Assembly: GCA_025991245.1 (NCBI GenBank)
Contig: BQMJ01000058.1
Location: forward strand, 1-64,000
DNA length: 64,000 nt
Source of the DNA: Galdieria partita
Taxonomy: Eukaryota; Rhodophyta; Bangiophyceae; Galdieriales; Galdieriaceae
Reading direction: 5' to 3'
The notes beneath the pieces are model-generated. The model was not told where the DNA came from. It did not search any database and saw nothing but the letters and a program-made list of their open reading frames with translations. Of this stretch, positions 58,846-64,000 are shown piece after piece (the first letter of the stretch is position 1; the number at the start of each line of letters is the position of its first letter). A program made the translations under genes and the position numbers.

Positions 58846-61718
58846 TTAAGCAATCCACGACAATCCATCCGTCCATCCATCGATTTCATCTAAAAGAGAT
58901 TCCAACTGATTCATCACCTCGGTTTGGACTTGTAAGGCTTCATGCAACTGCCTTTCTATTTCTGTAAAAGAAACAAGTTCTAAACCTCGTTGCTTGAGAA
59001 ATACGGCCAATACAGACTCTATGAGATCGACATCTCTTCGAGCATGCAATTGACGAATGAGAAAATCTAAGAATATACGACACTCTTTGCCATTGTCATA
59101 GTCTCTTAATCCTTCCACTTCTAATTCAATACTCGTTGGATTCATTTTTCTCAACAATTGCAAAGCTTCTTCATCTTGACTGCCATCATTCATTTTCTCA
59201 GCATCGTGTTGAACAAGACAAGCAATCAACTGTGATGCTGTTGAAGAGTAAGCCTTATGGTCAATAGCTTTCTGATGAATATTTTCTCTAGAACCCAAAG
59301 ATGATTCCGTTCCTAATACATTGGATAGAAAAAAGGGTGCCTCTACTTGTTTCTTCACTGGTTGCTGTGGTTGACTCCGTTTCTTCACGATATCCCAATT
59401 GACAACAGTAAGCAAATAATGAAGAGGTTTTCCTGATAAAGTAAAACCAGATGATGATTTCTCCTTTTTCGGATTCCAAAAGAGGTTCTCCTGAAGAGAG
59501 TTCATAGTAGGTAAATGTCGTTGAAATGCTCCAATATGTGGAAGTCTACTTAAAATTTGTTCTTGATGCGTTGCAAAGAAAGAATGATTGAACACCGTAT
59601 TCGTTTTAAAATGATGTTGATTCGACCAAAGTGCAATGCCTACACAGTTGGAATGACATGTTGCTATAAAGTCATTGTTAGGAGAAAAGGCAATTGAAGT
59701 TGGAGCATGTTCAAATTCATATATATCAACACAGTGACCCAGTTGAATATTCCAAACTCGTAAACTTCCATCTAAAGATGATGATAACAAAAAGTATCCA
59801 TCTCCTGAAAATTGAGCATCCGTTAGAGGACCTCGATGACCAATAAAACGACGAGCAATTTGTTTCGTTTCAGGATCAACCAAATATATCTGGAAATTAT
59901 CACAAAGAACAGCTAACAAATTGCATACATAACCCCAAACTATTTGTACAATAGGAATTCCTATTTCTGTGGTATACAACAACTTGAGTTCCTGTCGACT
60001 CCAAAACTTCAGCAACCCATCAGTACTTGCAGAAACAAGCGTCTCACCAAGGTTATCAAATTCAACGCCAGTAACTGCAAGTAAATGAGCTCGTGAATGG
60101 CAATGTTCATCTGTCCAGGAACCTCTATAAGAACCCGATTGTAGATTGTACAAATCTAACATTCCTAAATCAGTACCAATGGAGGCAAAATGACCACATG
60201 GAGATATAGCCACACAAGTAGCTTGCTCTAAACGATGTCCCGACCGCTTCATTCCTGATAAATGAGTGGCATCCTTTGTTACGGACTTTCTGGATAAGAC
60301 TTTGTGAGTGAGAGTACCATTTTCCAATTTCCAACAATATGCTTCCAAACAACCTTGATGACATGTAACAATATCTGCAAATTCAGCATCTCGAGATCGA
60401 AGAGAACCTACTGCAATAGCACAAATGCAAGGAAGGATGCCTCGAATATCTTCTTGAATATGCAAAGGAGCTCCAATTTCTATTCCTTTTCGTTTCCTTA
60501 GATGCTTTCTTTTTCTTTTTCCTCCAATCAAAGAAGATACTTGTTGTGAGAATCCTTTGCTTTGGGCATCTCGAAACAGGGATATGAGACGCAACTCCCT
60601 ATCTATACTGCAAGAAAGAAGTATTCGAGGATTATCAGCTGCAAAACGTAAACGAAAGGGAGGCATCATATGTCCTTCTCTAAAACGCAATAATCTGGGG
60701 GGTTCCATATCTCTATCTGATATATGCACTTTAATACAATTATCTCTTTGTCCAGCAGTCACCAACAAAGGTTCGCCAAGTAAGTATTGAATAAACCACG
60801 CTCCTCCTAAATGAACTCTATTCAACTTGTACTTTACTTCTCTTTGCTTCAGATCAAAAAATACAATAGAACCATCTGAATAAGAAACTGCCATTTCTGA
60901 ATAGCCATCGGAACGAAAAGCAATATCCAATACAGGACATCCATCGGATGATGAGACTTGATCTATAGAAAGATGATTCATATTTTGACTGCTTTTCTGA
61001 TGAAAAAATTCCATAACCTTCTGGTTCCTCTTTAAATGGAATAATATTGTACGGCCATCGGAGAGACCCAAAGCTACAATATCAAGGACTGGTGTTGAAC
61101 GCATACTTGTAATAGCACAACCAAAACTTTCAAATTCATACAACAAGCGACAAGTGCGTACGTTCCATAGCTGCAATTGACCTTGCTCACTTGCTAACAA
61201 TACTTTGTTGAGATAACTGAACGAAAGGTAAGTGCACAATAAACCCTAAATAAACCAACATTTTCTTACGTTTCTGGATGTTCAACACAAGTTACTGAAA
61301 ATCCTACAGATAAATAAAACTCTGAAAGTTTCTCATGCGAACTCAGGTCCCACACAATGACCCTTTGTTCAGCAGAAGACACACTTAGCAACACATCACC
61401 AAATATCAGCAATTGAGAAATTTCTTTCGTATGTTCTTTCCAGTCTTCCTTCAGTTGCAAGCGTTGAAATACCAATATAGTATCGAATGATGCAACAAAC
61501 GTCCAATCTTTCCAGCACACTACGCTTTTGATGACGGTTTCTGTACCACCACGAACGAGGATAGGTGAACAGCCTTTCAGCCTCAATTTGGATATGTTAT
61601 ACAACTGTAAGACAGAGTCAATTGCACAAGTGATAAAATATTCTGTACCACGACGTTGTAAGAATGGTTTGGCTGTCTTGCCATTGACTAGGCCGAGCGT
61701 CCGATAAGGCTGTAACAT
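58846..61718 (-). CDS. UTP21: U3 snoRNP/SSU processome protein UTP21 (WDR36)
   Basis: A UTP-B component that assembles on pre-18S rRNA in the nucleolus. Two exons (61718-61270 and 61216-58846, intron 53 bp) encode 939 aa, matching yeast Utp21 (939). It carries two tandem beta-propellers of WD40 repeats, for example DRELRLISLFRDAQSKG, CVAISPCGHFASIGTDLGML and SGDGYFLLSSSLDGSLRVWN. The C-terminal Utp21 domain follows (LLRKMNPTSIELEVEGLRDY, CRIFLDFLIRQLHARRDVDL). The start is the ATG of MLQPYRTLGLVNGK; a longer open frame begins with TTG after an in-frame TAA. An exact telomere-type 10-mer lies 35 bp upstream of the ATG, and a 19-nt telomere-like stretch lies in the intron. Confidence 0.93.
61238..61256 (+). 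repeat. Telomere-like 19-nt stretch inside the UTP21 intron
   Basis: The + strand reads AATAAACCCTAAATAAACC, nearly two telomere units, inside the 53-bp first intron of UTP21 (61217-61269). It matches the mixed 10-mer/11-mer pattern of the terminal telomere. Relative to UTP21 transcription it is the G-rich strand. Confidence 0.8.
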
Positions 61719-61752
61719 TTCATTCTTCCCACACAACGGCAACGATTGCAAC

Positions 61753-61762
61753 AGGGTTTATT
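61753..61762 (-). promoter_or_regulatory. Telo-box AATAAACCCT upstream of UTP21
   Basis: On the coding strand of UTP21 the exact telomere 10-mer AATAAACCCT lies 35-44 bp before the start codon. In plants, telo-boxes (AAACCCTA) are frequent in promoters of ribosome-biogenesis and translation genes, and UTP21 is such a gene. Function here is an inference. Confidence 0.45.
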
Positions 61763-62644
61763 AAAGTCTGTTGGGATACAGACCAGGACAGGAACAAAAT
61801 ACCTTTTTGGATAAAGGTCATCCAACATGAAGAATTTTCTGAGAAGCAGACTCTTAAATGACAACAAGAGAGAGAAGGATTGTCGGAATGGATTTGGAAA
61901 AGTTGTTAAACAGATGATTATACTTTTATCAAAGTTTGAATATCGAATGCAATTCGTTCTAATTTGATAGAATGAAAATATATCTATAATCATGGCCTAT
62001 GACAACTAGTCCATTTGTTTAACTTTTGGATATATATGTCACATTTCATTGTGAAAGGACTGTCATCATAGAATCATAGTATTATCTCTTTTGTCAAAAA
62101 AATAGTTCTTCAACAAGCATGATGACAAGAATCCTTATACAACGTCCCATGAGAGAATGAAATTCAATGCAATGTGAGAAATGTTGGAGGGACAGCAGAG
62201 GAACGAATTTTGGCGCGCATGAGAAAAATGCACGTGTTCCTTTTCCAGCCTAAAAATCCAATTCCCAGAAGAAACTGAAAACTCTCAATTCAGTGGAGCT
62301 GTAATCTCCATCCTTTGATTCCACGCCGCTCTTTCAGACACCCGTTTCACTCAACTTGCTGGCGACATAAAGATATATTGGTCATAGAAAGAGTAAAGAA
62401 CAAAATAGTTGATAACTAAGTGGGATAAAACGCTTCTTGTCCGTTGAAAAGAAGTACACTTGCGTGGTGGAGGGTTTGTTGAGCTTCCAAGTGTGTGCCA
62501 ATAGTTATTCATCGTTTCCACCTTACTTCAAGTTGCGAACAATTTATTTTGGTGTGGTTTGGACCGGTTTTTTATATATTGAAAGGAACAGTCAAGTTCA
62601 AGAAAACGAAACTTTAGCATTATTTGGGTCGTTTCTATGTTGAT
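61763..62644. promoter_or_regulatory. Divergent intergenic region with an E2F-like site
   Basis: This roughly 0.9-kb gap separates UTP21 (minus) and the Ser-rich gene (plus), the widest spacing in the gene-dense part. At 62208-62218 it carries TTTTGGCGCGC, matching the E2F/DP consensus TTTSSCGC, in otherwise GC-poor DNA. No open frame or structural RNA is recognised here. Which of the two genes the site would serve is unknown. Confidence 0.4.
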
Positions 62645-64000
62645 ATGAATGTGGGATTGAACCCTATGGTAGACTTAACCATGCAGGATTATAGCAACCA
62701 TACACGAAATTTTCAAGATGACGTAGTAGGGAAACCTAGAAACGCGAATTCTCTCTCTCCCTTAGCAAGCGCTTTTTCGACAGGGGTCTACGATCCGAAG
62801 ACATCACCTCTTCTTTTTTCGTTATCACCAGATTGGAAAAATTCAAGCCAAGTTGCTAGTTCCGGTGTACAGATATCTTTGGAGAAGGCTGAACCATCTC
62901 CAAGTCTTTCAGCGCCGGAATATGAACTTCAGCACAATGGCTTGCTGCCCTTGAAACAGACAGAAGCGTACTCAGCCCCTTCCAATTTGCAGATACAGTC
63001 TCATTCTCTTTTTGCATTTAGGGTAAGTAGTCGAACACTGATTTGTGCTATGCTCGCCAATTTATGCTTACTTTTATTATACTCTAGACTAGCTATTCTG
63101 GGGCCTTTTTGTCCACTACCGATGATATTTATGAGCAGCCTGGTGCTCGAGTTGGTGTTTCAAGGGAGTGTCCAATTTCAAGCAACGATTCAGTGAGGAA
63201 TTGTACTTGTTTATAAAGTAACGGTTTTTTGACATGTGGGGTACGTTTGATAGGGTTTAGGAATAGAAAATTCTACAAATGTTGTTGAACGAGGTCTTCG
63301 GAGACAAGACTCAGATGCCTCAGTGGATGACCTTATTTTTCGAGAATGGAGAAAAATGCGTCCTAGGACTAGTTTGTTAAGAGACGATTCTATGGCGTCA
63401 TTGGCTTCCTTACCTAGAACAGAGTCAGAAATTTCTATAGATGGAGAGCGTATTCATTTGGATGAAGGTCTTGTATCCAACTTGAAGATAGACTCTGGAG
63501 AAGACTATATTGAAGGAACAGTTGTATCGACGGAGGATAACAATGTCAAAGGTAAATTAAAGAGTGTTTGTATTTACCGTTGTTAATATTGTTTGTGAGT
63601 ATAGAATGTCATCAAAATGTAGCGAGTGGCTCGGAAAAGCATCAATTACCTATGACTAGTCTTTACTTTGGCTCTTCAGCTAATATTCTCAATCCTATAA
63701 TAGAACAAGATTCCTGTACAGGTCGGAGAAATGAAGTGAAAGGACATTTATGGGAACAAGATGGTTGGCATGGAATGCATACTCAAGGCCTAGTAAACTC
63801 TGGTCACTTGTGGAATCAAGTCAGTGATATTTCCAGTGCCCAAAGTCAGTCACCCGCTTTTGGAGGAGGCATATCTCGAAATATATCATCCTCATCGCCA
63901 TCCTTGTTGGACAACTCCAAGTTGTTGGGAAACCATCGAACTGATGCTGCTTTGTTACAAAATCAAAATGTTATCGTTTATTCCAATATACCTTCTACAA
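62645..64000 (+). CDS. 5' part of a large Ser-rich protein, runs off the window
   Basis: Four exons are visible (62645-63022, 63088-63192, 63254-63551, 63605 onward; introns 65, 61 and 53 bp), all in phase. They give more than 390 residues with no stop before the window end. The start is the ATG of MNVGLNPMVDLTMQD; a TTG-initiated frame extends slightly upstream. The sequence is low-complexity and probably disordered, rich in Ser, Asn, Gln and Pro. Basic Ser patches such as RPRTSLLRDDSMASLASLP look like phosphorylation targets. Such N-termini occur in RNA-binding regulators (for example Pumilio proteins), but no domain is present in this part, so I do not name it. Confidence 0.65.

Noticed and set aside
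61238-61256. Telomere-like stretch as a telomerase RNA template
   Set aside because: It sits in a 53-bp intron between conserved UTP21 exons, leaving no room for a telomerase RNA, and both strands are accounted for.

Overview
The window is the left end of a nuclear chromosome from a compact eukaryotic genome. It opens with a telomere built mainly from the 10-mer AATAAACCCT, then about 16 kb of gene-free, T-rich subtelomeric repeats, then about 4 kb without a recognisable gene. Some 43 kb of densely packed, short-intron genes follow. Introns are almost all 40-66 bp with GT-AG ends. A plant-type sulfolipid pathway (SQD1 and SQD2), a plant-type APC/PUT transporter and organelle-directed proteins point to a photosynthetic eukaryote. 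A cyanidiophyte red alga of the Galdieria type fits best, but this is an inference and no marker here proves the species.

Subtelomere (1-16561). The telomere decays inward through 11-mer variants and AATAGAACCT-like units. Five head-to-tail copies of one repeat follow. Two are full length (about 6.2 kb each, 4151-10368 and 10369-16561). Three distal copies (about 2.4, 0.27 and 1 kb) keep the telomere-side edge and have lost the inner part. Each copy starts with a degenerate telomeric tract, and further tracts lie inside the unit. The layout resembles yeast Y' arrays, but no coding capacity is visible. 16562-20650 is single-copy sequence with no recognised gene.

Gene region (20661-64000). I built 26 gene models, joining exons by splice phase. 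In order: Nup214-like nucleoporin(-), NUMOD3 protein(+), organellar MutS(+), orphan 647-aa protein(-), TRM9 tRNA methyltransferase(+), NOP4/RBM28(-), ribosomal protein eL13(-), UBC13(-), APC/PUT transporter(+), SQD2(-), SQD1(+), membrane J-protein(-), COG1-like(+), PPR-like(+), secreted duplicated-domain protein(-), SWP1/ribophorin II(+), a UBL-STI1-FKBP fusion(+), ketopantoate reductase(+), rhomboid protease(-), ATP synthase subunit e candidate(-), unknown(-), RMD1/DUF155(-), aldo-keto reductase with an internal TAG(+), SAP30(-), UTP21(-), and the 5' part of a Ser-rich gene(+). Most genes sit in head-to-head pairs with tens to a few hundred bp between start codons, or tail-to-tail with as little as 9 bp between stops.

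Functional themes. SQD1 and SQD2, the two consecutive steps of sulfolipid synthesis, share a 128-bp divergent promoter. TRM9, NOP4 and eL13 form a small translation/ribosome block, and UTP21 adds a second ribosome-biogenesis gene carrying exact telomere-type motifs in its 5' leader and first intron. The most novel protein is the ubiquilin-like/FKBP fusion at 49909-51668.
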